From NCBI RefSeq assembly GCF_014904815.1, contig NZ_JACZFR010000029.1:1-64000 (forward strand): a DNA stretch of 64,000 bases. The letters are read 5' to 3'. This document shows, piece by piece, positions 8,048 to 16,744 of the stretch. Source of the stretch: Microbulbifer taiwanensis. Its GTDB lineage: Bacteria; Pseudomonadota; Gammaproteobacteria; Pseudomonadales; Cellvibrionaceae. Under the pieces are notes generated by a model. That model was not told the origin of the DNA, searched no databases, and saw only the letters and a program-made list of their open reading frames with translations. Each line of letters begins with the position of its first letter. The stretch's first letter is position 1. The position numbers and the translations under genes are program-made.

Positions 8048-9406
8048 ATGGAAAAGATTCCTGCAGTAGAAGAATTCACGCCCACACAGATACACGACGG
8101 CAAGCTCCATGTGCGGCTCGTCAATGGCCGCTTCCAGAACCTGCGGCGGCTTGCCAGTTGGCCCCTTATTGCGCTCTTCTTTGGCCTGGTCTGGGTACAG
8201 GTCGACGGCCAGCCCTGGCTGCTGTTTTCCTTTGAAGAGCGCCGCATCCTGCTGTTCGGCAATGCCCTGTCCTGGCGCGACCTGTCGCTGCTGGCCGGCC
8301 TGCTGATTGCCGGCGCCGGCCTGCTGTTTTTCCTCGCGGTCGCCTGGGGCCGCGTCTGGTGCGGCTTCGCCTGCCCGCAGAGTATCTGGACCTGGCTTTT
8401 TATCCGCATCGAAGATCTGACCGAGGGCAGGGCCGACAAGAGGGCCAGGCAGGAAGGCGCGCCCCTGGGTGGGTGGCGCCTACTGAGCCGGTTCGGCAAG
8501 CACCTGCTGTGGCTGCTGCTGGCCCTCGCGACAGCGGTGACCTTCACCGGCTATTTCATCCCGATCCGGGAACTGCTGTCGGATGCCGTACAGCTGCAGA
8601 TGTCGGCATCCGTTGCCGGCTGGCTGCTGATCATGGCCGCCCTGACCTACCTCAACGCGGGACTGGTGCGCGAAAAAATCTGCCTGCACGCCTGCCCCTA
8701 CTCGCGTTTCCAGGGCGTGATGTTCGACGAGCATACGCGTACCGTCAGCTACGACGCCTGCCGCGGCGAACCCCGCGCCAACCGGCGCAAGGGTGACGCC
8801 AACAGCGGCGACTGCATCGACTGCGGCCTGTGCGTGCAGGTGTGCCCGGTCGGCATCGATATCCGCGACGGCCTGCAGGCCGCCTGTATCGACTGCGGGG
8901 CCTGCATCGATGCCTGCGACAGCGTAATGAAAAGGGTCGACAGACCCGCCGGGCTTATCCGCTTCACCGCCGAAGCCGAACTGCAGGGCGGCGGCAGCCG
9001 CTTCCTTCGCCCGCGACTGGCCGGCTATGGCGCCGTGATGCTCGTCGCCTTCAGCGCCGTACTCTACGGCTTCACCGACACCACCCAGTTACTGATTGAA
9101 ATCCGGCGCGATCGCGGCGCCCTCTTTACCCGCCTGGACGAGCACACTGTGTGCAACAACTACCGGGTCAAGGTCGAGGGGTTTGTTGAGGGGCAGCAAC
9201 TGGTCGATGTATCGATTGCCGGCGACGACCAGTTCGAGTTGTTTGGCAGCGGCCAGATCGACCTGGCAGAAAACAATGCCAGTTGGCTGCCCTATCGGAT
9301 CTGCGCCCGCGACCTGAAGCGGCCGAGCGCGAAAGTGACGTTCAACTTTAGCGCCGGATCAGTAGCGGCATCGAAGGCGTCGACCTTCCTGGCCCACTCC
9401 CTGTGA
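8048..9406 (+). CDS. ccoG: cytochrome c oxidase accessory protein CcoG (FixG/RdxA family)
   Basis: 452-residue membrane-bound ferredoxin-like protein needed for cbb3 oxidase assembly; the family is linked to copper reduction. Transmembrane segments lie near residues 38-55, 80-100, 153-173, 188-203 and 325-345. Cys pairs at 105/109 and 212/216 sit at membrane edges (CGFACPQ and CLHACPYS). Two 4Fe-4S motifs occur at Cys256-259-262-266 and Cys280-283-286-290. The C-terminal 100 residues form the Ig-like CcoG domain. No ccoNOPQ or ccoS genes are adjacent, so this copy is detached from its usual operon. Confidence 0.93.
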   Translation: MEKIPAVEEFTPTQIHDGKLHVRLVNGRFQNLRRLASWPLIALFFGLVWVQVDGQPWLLFSFEERRILLFGNALSWRDLSLLAGLLIAGAGLLFFLAVAWGRVWCGFACPQSIWTWLFIRIEDLTEGRADKRARQEGAPLGGWRLLSRFGKHLLWLLLALATAVTFTGYFIPIRELLSDAVQLQMSASVAGWLLIMAALTYLNAGLVREKICLHACPYSRFQGVMFDEHTRTVSYDACRGEPRANRRKGDANSGDCIDCGLCVQVCPVGIDIRDGLQAACIDCGACIDACDSVMKRVDRPAGLIRFTAEAELQGGGSRFLRPRLAGYGAVMLVAFSAVLYGFTDTTQLLIEIRRDRGALFTRLDEHTVCNNYRVKVEGFVEGQQLVDVSIAGDDQFELFGSGQIDLAENNASWLPYRICARDLKRPSAKVTFNFSAGSVAASKASTFLAHSL

Positions 9407-9581
9407 AGGCGTTGTTAAATCTGGCTGTATACCAGCAACGAGGCTCCCACTTTGCCTCGCTGTTGATCGACGGGATCCACCATGGCAACTGCACCGGCGC
9501 CGGTGGAAATCGGCAAGAAAATCACCCGACGGAAAATCCCGGTCTCTAACATTGCGACACGGGCCGACAGGGCCCCCTGGC

Positions 9582-9611
9582 GCTGGCGCCGGTTCCATGA
9601 CCGGCGCCAGC
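9582..9611. repeat. strong 12-bp stem hairpin downstream of the 683-residue gene
   Basis: GCTGGCGCCGGT (9582-9593) and ACCGGCGCCAGC (9600-9611) are a perfect inverted repeat around a six-base loop. It sits about 10 bp beyond the stop codon of the minus-strand gene ending at 9621. No T-run follows on either strand, so it is more likely an mRNA 3'-end stabiliser or a barrier to read-through between converging genes than a classical terminator. Confidence 0.6.
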
Positions 9612-9620
9612 TGTGCGACC

Positions 9621-11672
9621 TTACATGTATCCATACCTGGAACTGTAAACACAGTAAAGCTTGTCGCGATGCGCGGCCAGCGTCGGCGCGCACAGCGTGT
9701 AACAGACGCCGGGCTGTTTCCGTCCACTCCAGGAGGCGGCGCCCTTGTCGAGCGTGTTAAGCCAGACTGCGATGTCTTGCTTTTCGCGCCAGGCGCAGTA
9801 GAGTTTGTCCTTGAATACCGCGAGGCTGGGTGATAGTCCTGAGCGTTGGCTGTCCGCGATCAGCTCCTCCTGCTGCCAGTTGCTGCCGTCTTCGTCGGCT
9901 CGAATCCACGCCAGCCGGCCGCCAGGATCGTCACTGCAACGGTAGACTAGGTGAAGCTTTCCGTCGAAAACCGCGGCGGCCGGGTTGGATCCACAGCGGC
10001 TGGAGATGACTAACGACTTGCTAAAATTATCTGAGTGGCTGTAGCAGAGGTCGTTACTGTCCCGATCATAGAAGAAGAAGTGGCGTCCCATTCTGTTACC
10101 TCTCGGGTCCACTGTAATAGCCGCACCCATTGCAACCTCTGTGTGATCTGTGGGTTGGGGATACACTATCCCTTCTTGGTGTTTCATTCCGCTTACGGCC
10201 CTATATGAATCGGAATTATTGGTACCGGATACGCGCTGCAGACCCGCCCAATTGATCGATCCACCTTTATAGAGCGCCGCGGTAGCTCGCTTTATCTCCA
10301 GGTTCGCCGGAAATATGTAGTCATCAGCCGTCCAGTCATGCATATATCGCGCAATTGAGATCTTGTCCTCGAACCAGCTGTGATACAGACAATACAGGAG
10401 GATATCGTCGTCCTCGGGTAATGGCGGCGCGACGAGTACCGGGTCGCGTGCGTGGATCTGCATAGAATGCTTTTGCCAGCCTGCGCCGTGGTCCTCGAGA
10501 ACCGTGCAAAATAGGTGGCCGGGCCCCTTGGGCTCGATGGTCGCATCCATATAGAGTTTGTAGTGGGCGTTCTCGCCGACAAAGTTCCAGTAATGCGCGT
10601 CTTCGGTCAGCCGCTGCAACACTGTCCGGTTGATCGCGATGGTGCGGTGCTGGATAAGATCGTCGCTGCCGAGGATCAGGTCGAGCAGCGCCCCCATCAG
10701 CGCCGAGACGATGGCGATAACCGCACCGAGAGCGGCGTCTTCCTTGTCCCCATTGTCGATGATATCTGAGGCGCCGTCCGCGCAGTATTCGGCGATGTCC
10801 GCCAGGGCATTGCGGACATCATTCCAGAAGCCGCCGCGATCCTTCTCCCAGCACTGGATATCCACCATCAGTGTTCGCCGGAAGCCACCGTTGAACAGGA
10901 ATGTATCGGCGCTGAAATTGCGGCGATCGCCCGCGTCCACGTTGCCGAACTCCGGCGAGAAGTACTCGGTCACGCTTTGGGCATCGCTGCCGGTGCCACA
11001 GCCCCAGTAGATCTCGTCGGACGGGCCGAAGAATGAGTCACCGGTACCCTTGATACAGTCGAAATAGCGCAAGCGCACCGTGACATCGTCCGGCGGCGGT
11101 ACCAGTTGCGAGCGCGGCTGCGTTGAATCGACAACGACGGTCAGCCCGCAGCCCTGTTCGCGCATGGCGGTGATAAACTCCGGGCTGTCCAGCTCCGCGC
11201 CCTGCGGGAGACTGGCCATATCGACCACGCTGCAGTTCGGCTGCAACAGCACTCGCTCACCCAGGCTCACCAGGTCGCCCCGGAAGTCCGCGCCGCCATA
11301 GGAGTCCGACACCGCCAGCCGGGTCACCTCCGCCGGAAAGGCTGCCGCGCCTCGCGCCCTGGCCTGCTCGTACACCCGGCCCATTTCGGCCAGTTCGTCG
11401 GCCGGCAATAACCGCTTCAGCCCCGTGAAGAGCAGTTGCTCCAAACCTGACAGTTTCAACCCCTCGTTCGAGCGGGCGCACGCATGCAATGCGAGCCCCA
11501 TCAGGAAGTTACCGGTATCGGCCGTTCCCAGGCTGCGGGATTTTGCGGTGCCATTCACCTGCGCGCGCAAACGGGCCATGCGCTCTTCCCGCGTCGATTC
11601 GGCGAGACTGGCGCACCCCGTATTCGCTTGATTACCCTCGGTGTGTGGATCCGGAGTTGGATTTTCAGACAT
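9621..11672 (-). CDS. large protein of unknown function with C-terminal propeller-like repeats
   Basis: 683 residues; I do not recognise a named family. Three parts can be seen. The N-terminal half is rich in acidic residues and ends with a segment containing IYWGCGTGSD and IQCWEKDRGGFWNDVRNAL. A short hydrophobic stretch follows (LGAVIAIVSALMGALLDLIL, about residues 310-330). The C-terminal 200 residues contain repeated units of the kind GKLHLVYR, DKLYCAWR and DKLYCVYS, which resemble blades of a sialidase- or lectin-like beta-propeller. There is no signal peptide. AAGGA precedes the ATG. The upstream DNA is AT-rich compared with neighbours, which may indicate transfer. A carbohydrate-binding or toxin-like role is possible but unproven. 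Confidence 0.7.
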   Translation of the reverse strand: MSENPTPDPHTEGNQANTGCASLAESTREERMARLRAQVNGTAKSRSLGTADTGNFLMGLALHACARSNEGLKLSGLEQLLFTGLKRLLPADELAEMGRVYEQARARGAAAFPAEVTRLAVSDSYGGADFRGDLVSLGERVLLQPNCSVVDMASLPQGAELDSPEFITAMREQGCGLTVVVDSTQPRSQLVPPPDDVTVRLRYFDCIKGTGDSFFGPSDEIYWGCGTGSDAQSVTEYFSPEFGNVDAGDRRNFSADTFLFNGGFRRTLMVDIQCWEKDRGGFWNDVRNALADIAEYCADGASDIIDNGDKEDAALGAVIAIVSALMGALLDLILGSDDLIQHRTIAINRTVLQRLTEDAHYWNFVGENAHYKLYMDATIEPKGPGHLFCTVLEDHGAGWQKHSMQIHARDPVLVAPPLPEDDDILLYCLYHSWFEDKISIARYMHDWTADDYIFPANLEIKRATAALYKGGSINWAGLQRVSGTNNSDSYRAVSGMKHQEGIVYPQPTDHTEVAMGAAITVDPRGNRMGRHFFFYDRDSNDLCYSHSDNFSKSLVISSRCGSNPAAAVFDGKLHLVYRCSDDPGGRLAWIRADEDGSNWQQEELIADSQRSGLSPSLAVFKDKLYCAWREKQDIAVWLNTLDKGAASWSGRKQPGVCYTLCAPTLAAHRDKLYCVYSSRYGYM

Positions 11673-12301
11673 ATCAATTCCTTTGTTTGTCTCATTTTAT
11701 TGATAAGGATGAGATAGAGGTTGTCTACTCGTTATTTTTCGAGCAACTGATACCGCTCCAGACAGTAACAAAAACGGTATCGACTCAATTTCATCCGTTT
11801 CCATTTGCTATCTGCTACAGCAGAAGCTTCGGGATTATAGTCACCATTTCATTAGGAAATGTGTTTTTAATACCAGAATTTCTGATAGAAAATTAACACG
11901 ATCATCTTGGCAACTCTTCAGCTTCCAGACCGTGATCTGGCCATTACTTTTCAATCGCACACTGAGTAAAAATAAACCCACTTCACTTCGATAGAATCAG
12001 TAGCGCAACCGCCAGTAAGAAACAGCCACGGCTTCGTGCCCACCCGGTAAATGCACAGCGCTCTTTGCATCAACGAAGTCCAGGTCGAGAAGGTATGCGA
12101 CTCCTGCACCACCAATCAGTACCAGGCCAACACTCTGCACGCTGCCACCACCAGGTTCAGCCACAACACCTGCATTTTTGTCAGCGGCGGCAGCCACTAC
12201 AGGCAGCACGAATCCTGCAGCGCCCGAAGCACAATCGCCGGCATTGGCCCATACTTGACGAATGGTCCAGAGCAACAGTATCAATTGATGAGAAGGCTGC
12301 C
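11673..12301. other. AT-rich 630-bp gap
   Basis: No convincing gene. The first 300 bp (to about 11990) are distinctly AT-rich and probably carry the promoter of the divergent 683-residue gene. The rest is of higher GC and holds only overlapping short open frames on both strands with poor start signals. No hairpin with a T-run was noticed. Confidence 0.5.
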
Positions 12302-12790
12302 ATGCGACAGTTAGATGGTGAGCTACTACTCGATGAACTCGGCATCGATCATTTGAAAAATGGTGCGGCTTTCGGCGCCCTGACCAGTCAGGCGATCACT
12401 TACCTGGTAAAAAAGGGGCGTATTCACGCGCTGCAAGAAGGGGAAACTCTGGTCGAAACCGGAGAGCCTTCGGGCTCCTTCTTTATCGTCCTGAAAGGTT
12501 CCCTTTCCTACTACCAGTCGCTAAACAGCCACAAAGAGCATATCTACGACTTCCACTTTGGAGAGGCAATAGGTTTCGTCAGCATGATCGCGCTGACGCC
12601 CTGGCCCGGCACAACCATTGCCGCCAGCGACACTCATGTGCTGGAGGTGAATTCAAACCTGTTTTACACCTTTCACTGCGAAATGCCCTTGGACTTTGGC
12701 GTGCTACTGATCAACCTATCCAGGGAGCTGGCGCGAAGAATCCTGAACCTCTCCCAGCAGGTGGCAACACTGAAAAGCAGAACTCCCTGA
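12302..12790 (+). CDS. cyclic-nucleotide-binding domain protein without DNA-binding domain
   Basis: 162 residues. A single cNMP-binding beta-barrel of the Crp/Fnr type spans about residues 20-140 (LQEGETLVETGEPSGSFFIV, then GEAIGFVSMIAL). The phosphate-binding Glu-x6-Arg signature of true CRP is not evident (GFVSMIALTPWPGTTI), so a ligand other than cAMP, or no ligand, is possible. The protein ends soon after the barrel's C-helix (LARRILNLSQQVATL), and no helix-turn-helix follows. The ATG at 12302 has GAGAAGG upstream; longer frames in this reading lack one. It is probably a stand-alone sensor acting by protein contact. Confidence 0.75.
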   Translation: MRQLDGELLLDELGIDHLKNGAAFGALTSQAITYLVKKGRIHALQEGETLVETGEPSGSFFIVLKGSLSYYQSLNSHKEHIYDFHFGEAIGFVSMIALTPWPGTTIAASDTHVLEVNSNLFYTFHCEMPLDFGVLLINLSRELARRILNLSQQVATLKSRTP

Positions 12791-12881
12791 AGTTACCGCC
12801 CTGACCACTGCAGTAACCTGCCCCCTTCGTCTGCCCGATAAAGTTTGTCATCAAATTCATGGAGTTTGCCGTGGGAACTGT

Positions 12882-12909
12882 TTGGACCAGACCCTTTGTC
12901 CGGTAGTAT
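12882..12909 (+). promoter_or_regulatory. candidate sigma-70 promoter
   Basis: TTGGAC (12882-12887) and TAGTAT (12904-12909) are separated by 16 bp and lie about 30 bp upstream of the ATG at 12939. Spacing and position fit a promoter for the small downstream gene. Inferred from sequence match only. Confidence 0.4.
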
Positions 12910-12938
12910 GCGCCGCTCTTTTTTGAGGGGGATTTACC

Positions 12939-13268
12939 ATGACGATTGGACAGAAAATTTTCCAGGCCATCGAATTGTTCAGCACTGAAGTACCGCATTT
13001 CGATAGGTTCAAGAACGCATTTCGCAATACCCTGATCGATAACGGCGCTCCGAAGGAAAATGCCGAGCAGATGGCGGCGATTGCCGCAGAGACACTGGGT
13101 GACCTTGACGAGGTTGACTACCACTTGGGTATGGCCCATATCATCACCTTTCATACGGAGTTTGAAAGAGCTGCCGGTGGCAATCCCGAGGCACTCCAGG
13201 CCATGCACAAGTACATGTCTTATTACCTGGATTTCTCAGAGCTGCAACCGACGGCGGCCGCCAACTGA
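12939..13268 (+). CDS. small hypothetical protein
   Basis: 109-residue, mostly helical soluble protein that I do not recognise. The composition is ordinary and the translation has protein-like features (alternating amphipathic helices, few rare residues). A purine-rich GAGGGGGA ribosome-binding site is well placed before the ATG. No signal peptide or membrane segment is seen. It has its own candidate promoter and is convergent with the pirin gene. Function unknown. Confidence 0.7.
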   Translation: MTIGQKIFQAIELFSTEVPHFDRFKNAFRNTLIDNGAPKENAEQMAAIAAETLGDLDEVDYHLGMAHIITFHTEFERAAGGNPEALQAMHKYMSYYLDFSELQPTAAAN

Positions 13269-13507
13269 CGGCAACCGTTTCCTTCGGGTTTCAGGAGGAA
13301 TTCCGTTTTGGAGGACAAGACGCCGGGCGATCACCAACGTCATTTTGCGTAAAAGGGGATCTGGCGGCCACAGAAATTGATCTGCGCACTCCCTAAGACC
13401 AGGTCGGCAGCTGATTTCCATTGTATTCTGCTGCGACCACTACCTCCGCCACACCATTGAACTTCAGGTTATGGAAAAGACGGACGGTCGAGTCGCGGCC
13501 ATTGGCT

Positions 13508-14425
13508 TTATTTATCGGGAAATGGAATAAATTCCACCTCGTCGCCAACTACTTTCGGGAAGCGACCATCTTTCCACTGCTGCACGGCCTCATCGATGCG
13601 CCCGGCGCGACTGGAGACAAAGTTCCAGACTATGCAGCGCTTGCCCATCGGCTCACCGCCGATGATGGTGATGCGACTTTCCTCGACGGCCTCCAGCTCC
13701 ACGCCTGGCTGGTTCGAGAAAACCGCCAGCGAGTGTTCCGGAATCACGGTATCGCGCGCCTTCAGCCCGCCACTCGCCACATAGACGGCGCGCTCCTCCG
13801 CATCCGGTAGCTCAATCCTCTGGCCCGCCTGCAACCTCGCCTCCGCGTACAGTGTTTCGGCAAACGTCACAACCGGCGATGTGACGCCGTAGGCACTGCC
13901 CATGATCACGCGGATCGGGACACTGCCAACGGTGATCGCCGGAATCTGCGCGGAGGGGTAGTGGTGAAATTCCGGCTCCATTTCCTCGAGCGCCTGCGGC
14001 AGCGCCAGCCACAGCTGCAGCCCGTGCTGGCGGTGGCCGGCCTGCCGAAACTCCGGTCGCTCGCGCTCCGAGTGCACTATGCCGCGGCCGGCCACCATCA
14101 GGTTGATATCACCGGGGCGGATCAGCTGCTCGCTGCCCAGCGAATCCCGGTGCAGAATCTCGCCCTCGAACAGGTAGGTGACGGTGGCGATACCGATATG
14201 CGGGTGGGGTCGCACGTCTATCCCCTGCCCTGCGGGGAAATCGACCGGGCCCATATGGTCGAAAAATATCCAGGGGCCTACCATCTGCTGCTCGCGACTG
14301 GGCAGGCAGCGCCTGACCGAAAAGCCGCCGAGTTCCCTCTCCTTCGGCTGCACTATTTCTACAAGGGCTCCGCAGCCCTGCACAAACTCGCATGCCAGTT
14401 CGACCGTCTTGGTCAAGTTGCTCAT
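13508..14425 (-). CDS. pirin family protein
   Basis: 305-residue bicupin. The N-terminal cupin carries the metal-binding set HPHIG (His-x-His), a later His in GRGIVHSE and the adjacent Glu, as in pirins with iron-dependent quercetinase-like activity. The C-terminal pirin domain is present (RAVYVASGGLKA, then IIGGEPMGKR). Pirins act as redox-sensing or flavonoid/quinone dioxygenase proteins in the cytoplasm. The start is preceded by GGGGG. Neighbouring stress-type genes (DUF417, AzoR, DODA dioxygenase) suggest a role in electrophile stress, which is inference. Confidence 0.9.
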   Translation of the reverse strand: MSNLTKTVELACEFVQGCGALVEIVQPKERELGGFSVRRCLPSREQQMVGPWIFFDHMGPVDFPAGQGIDVRPHPHIGIATVTYLFEGEILHRDSLGSEQLIRPGDINLMVAGRGIVHSERERPEFRQAGHRQHGLQLWLALPQALEEMEPEFHHYPSAQIPAITVGSVPIRVIMGSAYGVTSPVVTFAETLYAEARLQAGQRIELPDAEERAVYVASGGLKARDTVIPEHSLAVFSNQPGVELEAVEESRITIIGGEPMGKRCIVWNFVSSRAGRIDEAVQQWKDGRFPKVVGDEVEFIPFPDK

Positions 14426-14777
14426 ATTTACCCCCGGCGACAGTACCTATGGAATTACCGCCAACTATAGCTTCTCCGGTCGACAAAGAGGCTGACGGCA
14501 GATCGGCATCCCGGGCGCTTCGTCACATCACTGCACCCTCTTGCCGCGGGAGCCGACCTTATTCGGAAACAGCCATTCCCTACCCCAGGGGCCACTGTTG
14601 GCAACCACCTTTATCCTCGGATGCTCGGGCAACCCGTGCCAGAATGTAAGAAACGCCTTCCCGGCGCGACAGAGTTCTGCGAATGCATTCTTTTCACGTT
14701 TGTCCGAGCTGCACCCCGAATTCAATGAGAGTCCGGTATGTATTCGATGGCAACTTTCACACACATGCAGGATTTCT
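14426..14777. other. 350-bp gap between divergent pirin and DUF417 genes
   Basis: It should hold the promoters of both divergent genes. Short open frames cover it on both strands, but none has a good start or a protein-like composition. No repeat or terminator was recognised. Confidence 0.4.
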
Positions 14778-15629
14778 ATGGATTACACCTGGTCGAGAAG
14801 ACTCACACTGCTGCTCCTGGCAGCCTCATTTGGACTGATAGGGCTGGCCCTGGCCAGCGGACAGATGGGCGGCTTGGCAAACATCGCCGACTTTTATGGC
14901 GTCGACACAGAAAGCGTCCAGAGTGCGATCAGGCCGCTGGCCGCGGTGGCTTTTGCCCTGCTGGCCGGAATGGCCCTGCTCTGCCTCTTCTACAGGAAGG
15001 CGACCATACTACTCGCCTGGGCCATGCTCGGGCTGTCGGCCCTGCCACTGCTTAGCCTGATTGGAAAGAGTCACTGGATTGATTCTCTGGGCGGTTTTCC
15101 GGCCATCGGCTCCGGGCAGGGTGTCATCAAGTATTTTGCCCTGGTGGCGCTGGCCCTGACCTGGCTGTACGGCGGAAGGTTGGGCCCCGGGCGACTGGCC
15201 TGGCTCAATTATCTGCCGGTGGGTCTGGTACTGCTCTGGATCGGCGGGATGAAATTTACCACCCTCGAAGCGCAGGGCATTGAGCCCCTGGTGGCCAGCT
15301 CGCCGCTCATGTCGTGGATGTACAACCTCTTCGATGTGCAGCAGGCGTCGAACATAATCGGCGTCTACGACCTGATCGCTCTGTTACTGCTGGCCTTGGG
15401 GCTGACTATCAGGCGACTCTTCTGGCCCGGAATCCTTATGTGTGCCGCCGTCTTCTTTACCACCCAGAGTTTCCTGGCAAGCTTCCCCGGCGCCTGGAGC
15501 GCTCCCTGGCAACTTTCTTCCAGCGGAATTTTCATTGTCAAGGACCTGTGGTTTATAGCCAACCTGCTGGTCCTGATTGAAATCCGCGGCCGAACTGAGA
15601 TGAATAGCGGGAAAGCTTCCCGCCCCTGA
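14778..15629 (+). CDS. DUF417 family membrane protein (RclC/YkgB-like)
   Basis: 283-residue inner-membrane protein with about seven hydrophobic helices. The segment WIGGMKFTTLEAQGIEPLVASSPLMSW (shown in part: KFTTLEAQGIEPLVASSP) is the characteristic DUF417 motif found in RclC/YkgB. E. coli RclC belongs to the reactive-chlorine resistance regulon (family knowledge). This homologue is longer than RclC because of an extra N-terminal membrane region. The ATG at 14778 is chosen over a 79-residue longer frame because the extension is not membrane-like and AGGA precedes this ATG. Confidence 0.8.
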   Translation: MDYTWSRRLTLLLLAASFGLIGLALASGQMGGLANIADFYGVDTESVQSAIRPLAAVAFALLAGMALLCLFYRKATILLAWAMLGLSALPLLSLIGKSHWIDSLGGFPAIGSGQGVIKYFALVALALTWLYGGRLGPGRLAWLNYLPVGLVLLWIGGMKFTTLEAQGIEPLVASSPLMSWMYNLFDVQQASNIIGVYDLIALLLLALGLTIRRLFWPGILMCAAVFFTTQSFLASFPGAWSAPWQLSSSGIFIVKDLWFIANLLVLIEIRGRTEMNSGKASRP

Positions 15630-15898
15630 ATTTTTTGTTGGGGGTTGCTCACGGCGACTCCCCACTGCCGTCGCCGTCTACCGGTTCGCGCCGTCAGCAG
15701 CCCTGCAATCACACGCACCTTATCCATTTACATGCCCCGGCGTCTGGAGCTACAGTGTCGCCGATGCTGGCAGGCCCTCGGTTCCGCCTGGTGATATTTT
15801 CAGGGCCCGGGGCGCCGGTCGGCTAAGCTTGATGCGTCGCCGCAGCGCGGTTCAGCTGACGTGACAGAACAACCTATTCCTTTAGTACGGGACCAGAG

Positions 15899-16741
15899 AT
15901 GCTGGAACAGGTTCTCGACAATAATCTCATCCTGACCCTGGTGGTCGTCGCCGTAATCCTGTCGTTGCGCTGGCTGCTGTCGTTTGCCATAGCGCGCAGT
16001 AACTGGGCCATTGCCGACAAGCGGCGGCGTATCAACACGGTACACAACTACTGCAATCTGCTGCTGGTGATTGGTGTTATCGCCATCTGGATCACCGAAC
16101 TGCGCGAGTTTGCCCTCTCCATTGCCGCATTTTCCGTGGCCATAGTGATAGCGCTGCGGGAATTTGTGCAGTGCTTTGTCGGCGGCCTTTTTCAACGGGC
16201 CATGCGCTCGTACAACGTCGGCGATTGGGTCAAGATCGGGGACAAGTTCGGCGAGGTGACCGACAGCGACTGGCTGAGCACCACGCTGTTGGAGATAGAT
16301 CCCCACGGTCTCGGCAACGGCTATACCGGTGCCACCCTGTATATTCCCAGCAGTGCCTTCTTTACCCAATCGGTGAAAAACCTGAACTTTATGCGCCGCT
16401 ATATCGAGCACAGTTTCTCGATAGTACGCGAGAGCAAGGGCATGAACCCCTTCGAAGCGAAAGCGTTCATCGCCGAACGGGTGCGCGAGCACTGCGACTC
16501 CTTCCGCGAGGTGGCCGAGCGCTACTGCAAGCTGATCGAGCACCGCATGGGCGTGGAGCTGTCCGGCCCCGATGCCGAGGTAAGAATCACCACCAACGAG
16601 CTGGGGCACGATGTATTGACGGTCACCGTATTCTGCCCCCGGGAAGAGGCCCACGAGATCGAACAGCGGGTCACCGAGGATTTCTACAGATTCTGGCTCG
16701 AGAAGACCCGCCAGCAGGCGGAACCCACGACGGGGCAATAG
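15899..16741 (+). CDS. small-conductance mechanosensitive channel (MscS family)
   Basis: 280 residues: two N-terminal helices, then a pore helix region (about 70-100), then the MscS beta domain beginning YNVGDWVKIGDKFGEV and a C-terminal alpha/beta domain. The gating helix is less glycine/alanine-rich than in E. coli MscS. It is of the short MscS type, opening on membrane tension to release solutes during hypo-osmotic shock. It converges with the LysR gene, separated by three bases, so transcripts must overlap or terminate inside the genes. Confidence 0.88.
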   Translation: MLEQVLDNNLILTLVVVAVILSLRWLLSFAIARSNWAIADKRRRINTVHNYCNLLLVIGVIAIWITELREFALSIAAFSVAIVIALREFVQCFVGGLFQRAMRSYNVGDWVKIGDKFGEVTDSDWLSTTLLEIDPHGLGNGYTGATLYIPSSAFFTQSVKNLNFMRRYIEHSFSIVRESKGMNPFEAKAFIAERVREHCDSFREVAERYCKLIEHRMGVELSGPDAEVRITTNELGHDVLTVTVFCPREEAHEIEQRVTEDFYRFWLEKTRQQAEPTTGQ

Positions 16742-16744
16742 ACG

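Noticed and set aside
11997-12284. 95-residue minus-strand frame upstream of the cNMP-binding gene
   Set aside because: Only a TTG start without a ribosome-binding site; overlaps other equally weak frames on the plus strand.
14528-14764. 78-residue minus-strand frame between pirin and DUF417 genes
   Set aside because: Overlaps the expected promoter region and lacks start signals; no family recognised.
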